Origin: CAYUMU01 sp964445985
GTDB taxonomy: Bacteria > Planctomycetota > Planctomycetia > Pirellulales > S012-138
DNA length: 64,000 bases
Direction: 5' to 3'
Assembly: GCA_964445985.1 (NCBI GenBank)
Contig: CAYUMU010000026.1
Span: forward strand, 1 to 64,000
The notes under the pieces are model-generated. The model was given only the letters and a program-made list of their open reading frames with translations. It was not told the origin of the DNA and ran no database searches. The translations under genes and the position numbers were made by a program. This document shows positions 1 through 7,782 of this stretch, piece by piece. Positions within the stretch are counted from its first letter, which is position 1; every line of letters begins with the position of its first letter.

Positions 1-58
1 CTCTACTTCGCCGGCGCGCAGTGGTACTACGCTTCTACCGAATCCGCCTCGCAGCTAA

Positions 59-1373
59 GGAACTGCGCAACAATAAGTTACCGGATTGGGATTGTGCGAA
101 ACTTATAGAATAGATGATAACGTCATGCATGCCGGATGCACGCGTAGTGGAATGGATTCGTGACAAGTTTATCAACCTCGCTGGTTCGTTGGATGAGCGA
201 GGGCGGAGGCATTGGGCCGCAGTCGAGGCTCGGTCGCTGGGACGCGGTGGGATCGCGGCCGTCGTCCAAGCTACCGGGATTTCCGATCGCACCATTCGCA
301 CCGGCATCCAGGAACTTGAGTCGGGGCATCTGCCGCCGCCAGGTCGGCAACGCCGAGCGGGGGCTGGTCGGCACGCCCGCAAGCAGGAGCAGCCGTCGTT
401 GGTGGCCGCCTTGGATAAGTTGATTTCGCCCACCTCGCGCGGAGAGCCAACCAATCCCTTGCGCTGGACCTGCAAGAGCACCCGCCAACTGGCGGCGGAG
501 TTGCAAAGTCAAGGATTTGCCGTGGGGCCTTCCACGGTTCGCGGGTTGCTCGTCGAGATGGGCTACAGCCTGCAGGCAAATCGCAAGAAACGGGAGAGCC
601 AACAACACCCGGATCGAAACGCGCAGTTCGAGTATATCCATGCGCGGGTCAAGGCCAGAAAGCGTCGAGGGGAGCCTGCCTTGTCGGTAGACACCAAGAA
701 GAAGGAAACGCTGGGAAACAAGAGCAACCGAGGCCGGGAGTACGAACCCAAGGGCCAGCCTCGCTACACCGATACGCACGACTTTCCCGATAAAACCAAG
801 GGCAAGGCCGTGCCCTATGGCGTGTACGATATCCACCGCAACCAGGCGTTTGTTTCGGTGGGCGTCAGTCACGACACAGCCGAGTTTGCCGTGGCCGCAC
901 TTCGGCTCTGGTGGCAGAAACTCGGGCAGCAAGCCTACCCATCCAGCAAACGGCTGCTGATCACCGCGGACAGCGGCGGAAGCAACCGTTCTCGCAATCG
1001 CTTGTGGAAGTTGGAACTTCAGGGGTTTGCCGACGAGACAGGTCTCATCGTGGAAGTCTGCCACTACCCGCCAGGCACGAGCAAATGGAACAAGATCGAG
1101 CACCGCCTATTCTGCCACATCACGCGCAACTGGCGAGGCGTTCCGCTGGAAACGGTGGAGGTCGTCGTGTCCAGCATCGGCAACACCTCGACGGCCAGCG
1201 GGCTGGAAGTGCATGCCTGGTTGGATGAAACAACCTACGCCAAAGGAATCAAGGTCTCCGATCAGGCCCTAGCGGAATGCGTAATCAAACGACATGCGTT
1301 TCACGGTGAATGGAACTATGAAATCCATCCCAGAAAAACACTCAAATGCGGTAAGTAATTTCCGCGCAGTTCC
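59..1373 (+). mobile_element. Complete ISAzo13-family insertion sequence
   Basis: The element is bounded by imperfect terminal inverted repeats. The left end begins GGAACTGCGCAACAATAAG at 59, and the right end reads TTCCGCGCAGTTCC up to 1373. A 3-bp target duplication, TAA, lies at 56-58 and 1374-1376. The 1315-bp element holds one transposase gene, intact from start to stop. Similar terminal sequences bound a 98-bp MITE at 39210-39307. Confidence 0.85.
114..1358 (+). CDS. ISAzo13-family transposase
   Basis: This 414-residue protein is the only gene of the surrounding insertion sequence and should catalyse its cut-and-paste movement through a DDE/RNase H-like fold. The N-terminal 60 residues look like a helix-turn-helix (GISDRTIRTGIQELESG). 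The middle carries conserved ISAzo13 stretches such as VDTKKKETLGNK (about residue 193) and ITADSGGSN (about residue 283), the latter containing a probable catalytic Asp. PPGTSKWNKIEHRLF (about residue 323) probably supplies the final acidic residue. The length is typical of the family and no frameshift is seen, so the copy may be active. It ends 15 bases before the right terminal repeat. Confidence 0.9.
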   Translation: MITSCMPDARVVEWIRDKFINLAGSLDERGRRHWAAVEARSLGRGGIAAVVQATGISDRTIRTGIQELESGHLPPPGRQRRAGAGRHARKQEQPSLVAALDKLISPTSRGEPTNPLRWTCKSTRQLAAELQSQGFAVGPSTVRGLLVEMGYSLQANRKKRESQQHPDRNAQFEYIHARVKARKRRGEPALSVDTKKKETLGNKSNRGREYEPKGQPRYTDTHDFPDKTKGKAVPYGVYDIHRNQAFVSVGVSHDTAEFAVAALRLWWQKLGQQAYPSSKRLLITADSGGSNRSRNRLWKLELQGFADETGLIVEVCHYPPGTSKWNKIEHRLFCHITRNWRGVPLETVEVVVSSIGNTSTASGLEVHAWLDETTYAKGIKVSDQALAECVIKRHAFHGEWNYEIHPRKTLKCGK

Positions 1374-1539
1374 TAACGAAGATAAATCCTGAGGCAGATA
1401 CGGCGACAGGTCGATTTCCGATGGCTTCAACACGATGAGATTATCTGCCTATTACCAACGCTTGACTCACAGTGCCCCGAAACAATTTCGAAAGCACCGA
1501 AATCACAAAAACAGTTGGCTATTGAATCTTGGAAGTTCA

Positions 1540-2745
1540 CTACCGGTCAATCTCCCCCATCACAATATCCAGCGAGCCCACGATCGCCGGAATGTCGGCG
1601 ATCAGGCAGCCGCTGCATAGTTCGTGGCACACCGATAGGTTGCAAAAACAACTGCTGCGGGCACGCACGCGGCGGGGGATGGCTTCGCCGTCGCTCACGA
1701 TATAAAAGCCCATCTGGCCGCGGGGGGCTTCGGTCTCAAGATAGGCCTCGCCCTTGGGCAGTTTTTGTGTGAGCTTGACGGGAATTTGATGCGAGCCGGT
1801 CGCCGTGCTGTAGCGATCCATGGCCTGCCGCACCAGGTCCACCGACTGCACCACTTCCAGCATTCGCACGTAGAACCGGTGCCAGCAATCGCCAAGCACG
1901 GCCTCCGCCGGCACGGCCGGGTATTGGTGGTCGTTGGGGTAATGGCCATCGCGTTCCACAATCACTTCAAACGCGTAACCATCGTACATTTGCGTGTAGA
2001 ATTCTTCGCCATCGCGACGAAGATCGTGATCCACGCCGCTGCCGCGCAGCACCGGCCCGGTGCAACCGTAATCGATCGCCATTTCCGCCGACATCACGCC
2101 AATGTTGGCCGCCCGGCGCACGAAGATGGCGTTGCTAGTCAGGAGCGCGTGGTATTCCTCGATGATGGGCAGGAACTGCTCCAGGAACGCTTCGCACTGC
2201 TTGAGCCAACCGCTGGGCAGATCATGCGTGGCGCCGCCCACCGTCAGGTAGCTGGTGGTCAGCCGCGCGCCGCAAGCCATTTCAAACAGGTCCAAGATCT
2301 TTTCGCGTTCGCGGAACGCATACAGAAACGGACTGAACGAGCCCAAGTCCAAACCATAGGCGCCCATGCCCACCAGGTGGCTCGCGATCCGGCTCAACTC
2401 GGAAATAATCACCCGCAAATGCCGAGCTTTCTCGGGCAGCTGCATCTGCATCAGCTTCTCCACGGTCATGGCCCAGCCGAGATTCATGTTCATCGCGGCC
2501 AGGTAGTCCATGCGATCGGTATACGGAATCCATTGGCGAGGACTCAGGTTCTCCCCAATTTTCTCGGCCGAGCGGTGCAGGTAGCCAATATGCGGCGTGA
2601 CCTCGGAAACGATCTCGCCATCGGTTCGCAACACCAGCCGCAACACGCCGTGCGTGCTGGGATGCTGAGGCCCCATGTTGACGAGCATCTCGTCGGTGCG
2701 AACGTCAAACTCAATGATCCGGGGATCGTCGATGGAACTGGACAT
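1540..2745 (-). CDS. nuoD: NADH-quinone oxidoreductase subunit D
   Basis: The 401-residue protein is the 49-kDa-type subunit of respiratory complex I. It lies in the peripheral arm and helps form the quinone-reduction site. The N-terminal motif MGPQHPSTHGVLRL is diagnostic, followed by TPHIGYLHRSAEK and the C-terminal GSLDIVMGEIDR. Length matches the family. The gene is the last of a minus-strand nuoA-nuoC-(Uma2)-nuoD group, but a 79-bp dispersed repeat and a Uma2 gene separate it from nuoC, so it may use its own promoter. The start ATG at 2743-2745 gives the usual short N-terminal extension before the first conserved block. Confidence 0.95.
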   Translation of the reverse strand: MSSSIDDPRIIEFDVRTDEMLVNMGPQHPSTHGVLRLVLRTDGEIVSEVTPHIGYLHRSAEKIGENLSPRQWIPYTDRMDYLAAMNMNLGWAMTVEKLMQMQLPEKARHLRVIISELSRIASHLVGMGAYGLDLGSFSPFLYAFREREKILDLFEMACGARLTTSYLTVGGATHDLPSGWLKQCEAFLEQFLPIIEEYHALLTSNAIFVRRAANIGVMSAEMAIDYGCTGPVLRGSGVDHDLRRDGEEFYTQMYDGYAFEVIVERDGHYPNDHQYPAVPAEAVLGDCWHRFYVRMLEVVQSVDLVRQAMDRYSTATGSHQIPVKLTQKLPKGEAYLETEAPRGQMGFYIVSDGEAIPRRVRARSSCFCNLSVCHELCSGCLIADIPAIVGSLDIVMGEIDR

Positions 2746-2830
2746 GGATGATGTTTCTGTGTTCGTCGGTAGCGAAATGAGTTCGTTAAATTATTTGGAG
2801 CCCCGCGAGCAGGGCGTATCAATCTACTGG

Positions 2831-2909
2831 TTTCTTGCTCGTTAACATCTCTGCAAGCCGCGGAGAACTTGAGTGCCTCAGCTTCCGATTGCGGTTTACC
2901 CGCGTTAAG
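2831..2909 (+). repeat. 79-bp dispersed repeat, copy 1
   Basis: This begins TTTCTTGCTCGTTAACATC and ends GGTTTACCCGCGTTAAG. Near-identical copies lie at 41738-41817 (opposite orientation) and 58040-58118. Its right edge supplies the TAA stop of the Uma2 gene at 2905-2907. The reverse strand reads as a peptide-like string (LNAGKPQ...FSAACRDVNEQ), which makes spurious ORFs. Confidence 0.85.
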
Positions 2910-3531
2910 CAACAGGAGGCAGGAGTGAGGCCACGGGAATCGTGCCGACCGTTTTTCCTTCGAGTATGAAAGCTATCTCGCCGACCGCTTTGATGACCTG
3001 GTGTAGACCATATTGCGATACGCCGCGGGCCGAAGTCTGAGGATCGGAATAGGCCTCGACCTGCCGATCGCCCAAATTGATGATCCAATACTGTGGAATA
3101 CTGGCTCTGGCGTACAACTGGGCTTTGGCCCGATCGAGCGCCAGAGTGGAATCCGCGACTTCCACAAGCAAGCCAATCTCGGCTGGCGCTGGATGTTTGT
3201 GCAAATAGTCGGTGCGTTGCCCGCGAACCACGGCAATATCCGGCTGCGGTTCACTCGTCGCCAAAGTCACCGGTTGTTGCATTCGCACATGCCAACCCGA
3301 TGGGGCCAGCGAGCGCAAAACGTCGTCATAGACCTGTTCCACAACGTACGCATGGAGAGGACCAATGGGAGTCATCTCAACGATCAGCCCATCCAAAAGT
3401 TCCACCCGTGCATCCGCCGCCAACACCCCTGAATCCGCCAGAGCATGGTATTCGTCCACCGAGAACCGGTGCAGCGGCGTTGGAAGGGAAAACAAGCTTC
3501 CCGCGTCAATGGGTAGTAGCGTATTGCTCAT
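2905..3531 (-). CDS. Uma2 family protein (putative restriction-like endonuclease)
   Basis: The 208-residue protein fits the Uma2/DUF820 family, which has a PD-(D/E)xK nuclease-like fold and is expanded in cyanobacteria and planctomycetes; its biological role is not established. Family signs are PQPDIAVV (candidate catalytic Asp), then LLVEVADSTLALDRAKAQ with the Glu and Lys of the core, and YARASIPQYWIINL. It is inserted between nuoC and nuoD on the same strand. The stop codon lies inside the edge of a dispersed repeat, so the last residues may have been altered by that insertion. The gene has no evident link with complex I. Confidence 0.85.
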   Translation of the reverse strand: MSNTLLPIDAGSLFSLPTPLHRFSVDEYHALADSGVLAADARVELLDGLIVEMTPIGPLHAYVVEQVYDDVLRSLAPSGWHVRMQQPVTLATSEPQPDIAVVRGQRTDYLHKHPAPAEIGLLVEVADSTLALDRAKAQLYARASIPQYWIINLGDRQVEAYSDPQTSARGVSQYGLHQVIKAVGEIAFILEGKTVGTIPVASLLPPVA

Positions 3532-3589
3532 GAGGGGAAATTCTGTTGGAGGGCGGCATCACGGCGCAGGACCAGCAAGTTGTCGTCGC

Positions 3590-4120
3590 CTACCGGCACC
3601 GAATCCCATGATACTCCAAAGGCATTTCATAATCCTTCCGCAACGGGTGGCCTTCCCAGTCTTCCGGGCACAAGATCCGTCGCAGGTTGGGGTGGCCGAT
3701 GAACCGCACCCCGCACAGGTCGTAGACCTCGCGTTCGTGCCAGTCCGCCGTGCTCCACACACCGGCCACGCTCGGTACTTCTGGCAGCTCGCCCGCCACG
3801 TTGTCTTTCCAGCGGGGTAGCAGCACCTTGAGCACCAGGCTGCTCTTATTCTGGAAGCTCCACAGGTGATAGACCACCTGCATGTGCGGCTGGAAGCTGG
3901 CCTTGGCGGCCTTTTTCGGGTCGGGCTCGAAGTAGTCCACGCCCGAAATGCAGTTCAAAAACACAAACCGCAAGTCGGCCTCGTCCCGCAAATAGGTGCA
4001 AACCGCCACGATGTCGTCGGGCGAAACCTCGATCCATGGATCGATCGCCTCCATGTTCGCCCCCGTAATTCCATCACCAAAGGCTTGCTTCAACCGGTCG
4101 AGAAAGGGGTTGTCGCTCAT
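3590..4120 (-). CDS. nuoC: NADH-quinone oxidoreductase subunit C
   Basis: The 176-residue protein is the 30-kDa-type subunit of complex I, part of the hydrophilic connecting module that contacts NuoD and NuoB. The signature block is TADWHEREVYDLCGVRF followed by GHPNLRRILCPEDWEGHPLRKDY, which is highly conserved in the family. Length is normal for an unfused NuoC. It lies between nuoA and the Uma2 gene on the minus strand. The 198-bp space between it and nuoA, where nuoB often sits, holds no ORF of suitable size. Confidence 0.95.
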   Translation of the reverse strand: MSDNPFLDRLKQAFGDGITGANMEAIDPWIEVSPDDIVAVCTYLRDEADLRFVFLNCISGVDYFEPDPKKAAKASFQPHMQVVYHLWSFQNKSSLVLKVLLPRWKDNVAGELPEVPSVAGVWSTADWHEREVYDLCGVRFIGHPNLRRILCPEDWEGHPLRKDYEMPLEYHGIRCR

Positions 4121-4318
4121 GGAAGCTGATTCGGCTCGTTGAGTAAGTAAAAAGGGAGAGGGGGGGTGAAGCCTTCACCATCTGGCTGGCGACGCTTCCT
4201 GGGTGGCTGGAACCGAGCCCGGTCGGTCATGGCCGGAGAGCCGCTCAGTTCCCCCCCGGACCATTCTTGCCGAACTTACGGGAAGGAGGAGGGAGAGGCG
4301 TCCTGCCGCGCCAACGGC

Positions 4319-4915
4319 TCAAACCAGCATGGGCTCTTCTTCTTCGGCCACGGCAGGTGGACCGCGACGGCTGGCGGCCCGCTCTTCGGTTACTGCCCGC
4401 ACCCAGTCGATATCGCCTCGCATCCACACGTAGGCAAAACCGACCAGCACAATCGCAAAAAACGCCGCAATATCAAAGAACGAAAACAGCGCCAGTTGGC
4501 TGGCATGCTGCTCAATGGCTTCATTGGTCAGGTTGGCGCCCCTGGGCAGGGCATCGGCCGGCACGCCCATTTCGCGATACAAACCCCGCGCGGCTTCGGT
4601 CAATTCACCGTTATCCACCTTGACCAGCGTGGGATCCTTGAGATGCGTGGCCTTGCCGTAAACCGTGGCCCAGGGGAAGAAAAACGCCACTTCCACGTCG
4701 AAAATCAAGAATAATAGCGCCACCACGTAAAACCGCAGGTCAAACTGCACAAAGCTCGAACCAATCGTCGGCTCGCCGCATTCGTAGACTTCCAGCTTTT
4801 CGGCATTCGGCTCTTGCGGACGAATCAGCTTGCCAACAAACAAGTTGACGAACAGAAACACACCGCCCGCTCCCACAAACAGGGCAATATAGGCCACGAT
4901 TTGAATCGAACTCAT
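4319..4915 (-). CDS. nuoA: NADH-quinone oxidoreductase subunit A, enlarged
   Basis: NuoA is a three-helix membrane subunit of complex I at the junction with the peripheral arm. Helix 1 is at about residues 5-27, helix 2 at 63-82 with the conserved LIFDVEVAFFFPWA block, and helix 3 at 145-165. The conserved PYECGEP-type motif appears as EVYECGEPTIGSS. At 198 residues it is longer than the usual 115-150. The extra length lies in an insertion of about 45 residues between helices 2 and 3 and in an acidic C-terminal tail (EEEEPMLV). It is first in the local nuo group. Confidence 0.93.
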   Translation of the reverse strand: MSSIQIVAYIALFVGAGGVFLFVNLFVGKLIRPQEPNAEKLEVYECGEPTIGSSFVQFDLRFYVVALLFLIFDVEVAFFFPWATVYGKATHLKDPTLVKVDNGELTEAARGLYREMGVPADALPRGANLTNEAIEQHASQLALFSFFDIAAFFAIVLVGFAYVWMRGDIDWVRAVTEERAASRRGPPAVAEEEEPMLV

Positions 4916-5124
4916 CGGCTTGGGTGCTCGCGATGCCTGGTCACCAGGTGATCAGCCCCCTCCGAACGCTGCGAAGCGCACTCCAGAGGGCTGGGGGAAT
5001 TCAAGCCCGCATTTTAAGGGCTGGGGCCACTTTGGCAAGCGGCTGGCTTTGATTGTCGCGTTCGCTCCGTCTGCCATTCTTCCGGGTCTGCTCGCGACGG
5101 CTACGATTGTTTCTTGTCGAAGAA

Positions 5125-5153
5125 GTTTCAGCCACGCGAAGAATCGGTATAAT
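5125..5153 (+). promoter_or_regulatory. Putative sigma70-type promoter
   Basis: A perfect -10 hexamer TATAAT lies at 5148-5153. The -35 region 17 bp upstream (GTTTCA at 5125-5130) is poor. It precedes the plus-strand gene at 5194 by about 40 bases, which suits a short leader. Confidence 0.4.
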
Positions 5154-5193
5154 CATCCTTAAGTAACTACGAATGGGTGGAGGAACAAGTAGC

Positions 5194-5529
5194 ATGACGA
5201 TCACCACACAACCTTGGGAAACAAAACGGACGGATGAAACTCGACAGATAGACGTTACACTTCGGAAGCATTTCAAGCGAGCAGGCTCCTATCGTTACAA
5301 CTCCGCATCGATTCGAGTCCGAGTCATCGATCCCACCTTCGAGGGCTTGTCGCGTGAGAAGCGTGATGCCCTGGTCGAACCGTTTCTCGACACGCTCCCT
5401 GCGAATACTCAATCAGATATCGTGACTCTGCTTACCTTCGCGCCATCGGAACTAATCCAATCCCCGGCGACGTTTAGGGAATTCCTGCTCAATGCCGAGT
5501 TCGAAGATTCAAGTCCGTCGATGTTGTGA
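5194..5529 (+). CDS. Conserved small protein of unknown function
   Basis: I chose the ATG at 5194 rather than 5173 because GGAGGAAC at 5178-5185 sits at proper Shine-Dalgarno distance from it and would lie inside the longer ORF. The product is 111 residues and soluble, with no signal peptide. The segment VRVIDPTFEGLSREKRDALV followed by a hydrophobic stretch and APSEL loosely recalls the BolA-like fold, but the match is weak and I do not assign it. The C-terminal FEDSSPSML is acidic and Ser-rich. A TATAAT element lies just upstream. Function unknown. Confidence 0.65.
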   Translation: MTITTQPWETKRTDETRQIDVTLRKHFKRAGSYRYNSASIRVRVIDPTFEGLSREKRDALVEPFLDTLPANTQSDIVTLLTFAPSELIQSPATFREFLLNAEFEDSSPSML

Positions 5530-5677
5530 TCCCAATCACCTGCAAGTGGGCCACTGCTAAAGTAGAATTGCCACCCCAAGCGGTCGCGTGAAAGCCTGCG
5601 GCACACCAGGTAACTTATTCGTCGGAACGGAAGATCCCCTCCGCCCGACCTGTGTCAGGGGGAGTCGATCCCGCCGA

Positions 5678-6115
5678 ATGAATTCTCATCGCAGCCAACT
5701 TACGCTGGAATCGGCGCGCGAGCTGTTGCGCTCCAAGGAACTGCGCTGCACGAGTTGCCGGATCGCCGTGTTGCAGCATCTTACGGCAGCCCGCTACCCC
5801 CTCACCCACGCCGAGGTTTCCGATTCCCTTGTCCAACGCGGCTTCGATAAGTCAACCATCTACCGTTGCCTGATGGAGATGGCCGACGTGGGCCTGCTGA
5901 TGCGGCTCGACCTGGGCGATCACGTCTGGCGTTTCGAACGGCAAGACGATGGCGCGCCCTCCGAAGAAGTGCATCCGCACTTTCTCTGCACCACCTGCGG
6001 CAAAGTCACCTGCCTGGAAGACGTGGACCTGCGCATCAAGCCGGCCGCGGTGAAACTCTCGCTCGACGTGACCGAAGTGCTGCTCAAAGGCCGCTGCGGC
6101 GATTGCCAGGTTTAG
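5678..6115 (+). CDS. Fur family transcriptional repressor
   Basis: The ATG at 5678 gives 145 residues, the usual Fur size; an in-frame GTG at 5588 would add 30 atypical residues. The winged helix covers about residues 8-85 with the family pattern LTHAEVSDSL...FDKSTIYRCL. The dimerisation domain begins at HPHFLCTTCGKVTCL. Two CxxC pairs (CTTC and CGDC) form the probable structural zinc site. The protein should bind DNA as a metal-loaded dimer. Whether it senses iron, zinc or peroxide cannot be decided. It is monocistronic in appearance, and no obvious Fur box was found. Confidence 0.9.
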   Translation: MNSHRSQLTLESARELLRSKELRCTSCRIAVLQHLTAARYPLTHAEVSDSLVQRGFDKSTIYRCLMEMADVGLLMRLDLGDHVWRFERQDDGAPSEEVHPHFLCTTCGKVTCLEDVDLRIKPAAVKLSLDVTEVLLKGRCGDCQV

Positions 6116-6186
6116 CAATCTCGTTGGATTGTCCACAACACGCGAGCATGACGACTGGCGGCAGTGGCTTCTAACGGGGCGGGGCA

Positions 6187-6318
6187 GAAGCACGTGTGGC
6201 ACTGTTTGCGGTCGAATGGGCTTTGCCTTGCGGAGCACGCCTGCCACGACCGCAAGCAGTGTGCGGCGGAGTCGGGCGTTCTACTTCGTTGGCCAAGTCG
6301 AGGGCGGTTCGGCACTGC
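6187..6318 (+). repeat. Direct repeat left of PIN toxin module (copy 1)
   Basis: This 132-bp stretch matches 7169-7299 almost base for base: a one-base deletion plus a handful of substitutions, starting GAAGCA(C/G)GTGTG and ending CGGTTCGGCACTGC. The two copies bracket the antitoxin/toxin genes in direct orientation. No terminal inverted repeat or transposase was seen. Confidence 0.85.
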
Positions 6319-6435
6319 CGTTGCATTTGAATATGGCCCATCCGCCCCGGGGGTAAAGCAACCCATTATCTGCAACCGCCTGCACAAACGCCAACATTGT
6401 TGCCGCAAGTGTTCCAAGTGCGGTAAAATGCCCGC

Positions 6436-6714
6436 ATGGAAACGATTATTCGAAATGTCGGCGACATCGACGCCCGTGACCGGGAAGCTTTGGAGCACGT
6501 GCTTGGCCAGCAACTGCGTGAGAACCAGCAGTTGGTGATCGGCATCGTCAACCTTCCGCTGAATCCAGACGCTTCCGCCGGCTTGTCCTCCGGCGCGGCG
6601 ACGGCCAGCGGGCTGCCAGAGTGGTGCAACGTGTTTGAAGGGCTGAGCGACCAGCAGTTGGACGAGATCGACAATTCCATCCTTCGCTCGCCCGGCGGCC
6701 GCTCCTTTGAATAA
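6436..6714 (+). CDS. Putative antitoxin partner of PIN toxin
   Basis: This 92-residue acidic protein is encoded directly before the PIN toxin, with its stop at 6712-6714 and the toxin ATG at 6716. That arrangement is typical of VapBC-like modules in which the antitoxin comes first. I recognise no standard DNA-binding domain (AbrB, RHH or Phd). The C-terminal half (EGLSDQQLDEIDNSIL) is helical and acidic and could wrap the toxin active site. The antitoxin role rests on gene order and size, not on sequence homology. The pair is framed by 131-bp direct repeats, which suggests acquisition as a unit. Confidence 0.6.
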   Translation: METIIRNVGDIDARDREALEHVLGQQLRENQQLVIGIVNLPLNPDASAGLSSGAATASGLPEWCNVFEGLSDQQLDEIDNSILRSPGGRSFE

Positions 6715-6715
6715 C

Positions 6716-7129
6716 ATGCTTCCGGCCGCGCTCCTCGACACCGATATCCTTTCGGAATTGCTCAAGAAACGGAACGCGGCGGTCCTGACGAAGTGCTCCG
6801 CATATCTTGCGGCCCACGGGGCGTTTTCCTTCTCCCTGTTCACGCTGTTTGAGATCGAGCGGGGCTTGAAGGAAAAAGCGGCCACCCAACAGTTGGCGAA
6901 GTTCGCCACGTTCTGCCAGCACTCCCGCGTGCTCCCCCTCAGCGAGCCGGTCCTGCATCGTGCCGGCGACCTATGGGCGCATGCCCGACAAGGTGGCCAC
7001 CCGCACGGGGACGCCGACCTCATTATAGCTGCCACGGCGGTTGAGCACGGCCTCGTGCTCATCACGGGCAACACATCACACTTTACGTGGGTTCCCGGAC
7101 TGACGCTCGATAATTGGCGGACACCATAA
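6716..7129 (+). CDS. PIN domain ribonuclease toxin (VapC-like)
   Basis: The PIN fold is shown by LLDTDILSELLKKRN (first catalytic Asp), FEIERGLKEKA (Glu), HGDADLIIAATAVEHG (two Asp) and a C-terminal ITGNTSHF block. All expected acidic residues are present, so the nuclease should be active on RNA. I chose the ATG at 6716, two bases after the antitoxin stop, over a TTG at 6707 that would overlap it. The product is 137 residues, normal for VapC. Expression is probably coupled to the antitoxin. Confidence 0.88.
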   Translation: MLPAALLDTDILSELLKKRNAAVLTKCSAYLAAHGAFSFSLFTLFEIERGLKEKAATQQLAKFATFCQHSRVLPLSEPVLHRAGDLWAHARQGGHPHGDADLIIAATAVEHGLVLITGNTSHFTWVPGLTLDNWRTP

Positions 7130-7168
7130 ACCGCGGCATGCAGTATCCCTCGGGCAGGCTGGCCCACG

Positions 7169-7299
7169 GAAGCAGGTGTGCCACTGGTTGCGGTCGAATG
7201 GGTATTGCCTTGCAGAGCACGCCTGCCACGACCGCAAGCAGTGCGCGGCGGAGTCGGCGTTCTACTTCGTTGGCCAAGTCGAGGGCGGTTCGGCACTGC
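7169..7299 (+). repeat. Direct repeat right of PIN toxin module (copy 2)
   Basis: Second copy of the repeat at 6187-6318, same orientation, 982 bp downstream. Recombination between the copies would delete the toxin-antitoxin pair. Apparent ORFs through both copies share the peptide EHACHDRKQCAAES, but there is no evidence that they are genes. Confidence 0.85.
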
Positions 7300-7568
7300 T
7301 TGAGTGCGTGGATAGCGATTTGATAATGGCGGGTCGATTCGCCCTCAAGCCGCCTTTAGCCCATGGCTGGGCAGATGGTAGCGAGGAACTGGCAGTTCCT
7401 TGGGAGCAGTGGCACACTTCCGTTGCATTTGCATATGGCCGCACAAACAAGGGCACCCGTGCGGCCACCCCCGCAAAAAAGTGCGAACCACCCACAAAAC
7501 CGCCAGAAATCCAGCCCGCCAGCCAATCACAACGAGACCTGGCGAAGCGACTTAAAGGGAGGGCAGTC

Positions 7569-7612
7569 GAAAAAGGGTTAACGGCGTAGAGTGCCACCCT
7601 ACGCCGTTAACC
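7569..7612 (+). repeat. Perfect hairpin plus 31-bp direct repeat, copy 1
   Basis: Arms GGTTAACGGCGTAG (7576-7589) and CTACGCCGTTAACC (7599-7612) are perfect inverted repeats around a 9-base loop. The first 31 bases, starting GAAAAAGGGTTAACGGCG at 7569, recur exactly at 7711-7741 but without the right arm. The region 7300-7782 holds no convincing gene. Confidence 0.8.
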
Positions 7613-7710
7613 TTATTGGTTCGGAGATTGCCCAGTTTTCCGAGATTTCTCGGCAGCCAAGCCCCCCCTAAATTACAGGTCGCTGTAAACTATTGCGTAA
7701 TTTGTGGTTA

Positions 7711-7741
7711 GAAAAAGGGTTAACGGCGTAGAGTGCCACCC
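7711..7741 (+). repeat. 31-bp direct repeat, copy 2 (half hairpin)
   Basis: Exact copy of 7569-7599 lacking the inverted right arm, 142 bp downstream of copy 1 and 40 bp from the end of the minus-strand methyltransferase gene. Confidence 0.8.
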
Positions 7742-7782
7742 AGCCGGGAGGCTCTGCGTCGGTTCACATTTACATGCCTGCA

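Noticed and set aside
123..1103. Long ORF on the minus strand opposite the ISAzo13 transposase
   Set aside because: It is antisense to a clear transposase and has no protein-like motif.
1765..2751. Plus-strand ORF of 328 residues opposite nuoD
   Set aside because: Rich in His and Gln with no motifs; shadow of a well-conserved gene.
7176..7589. ORF of 137 residues across the second direct repeat
   Set aside because: It runs through repeat DNA and shares its only peptide with the other repeat copy; no start signal.
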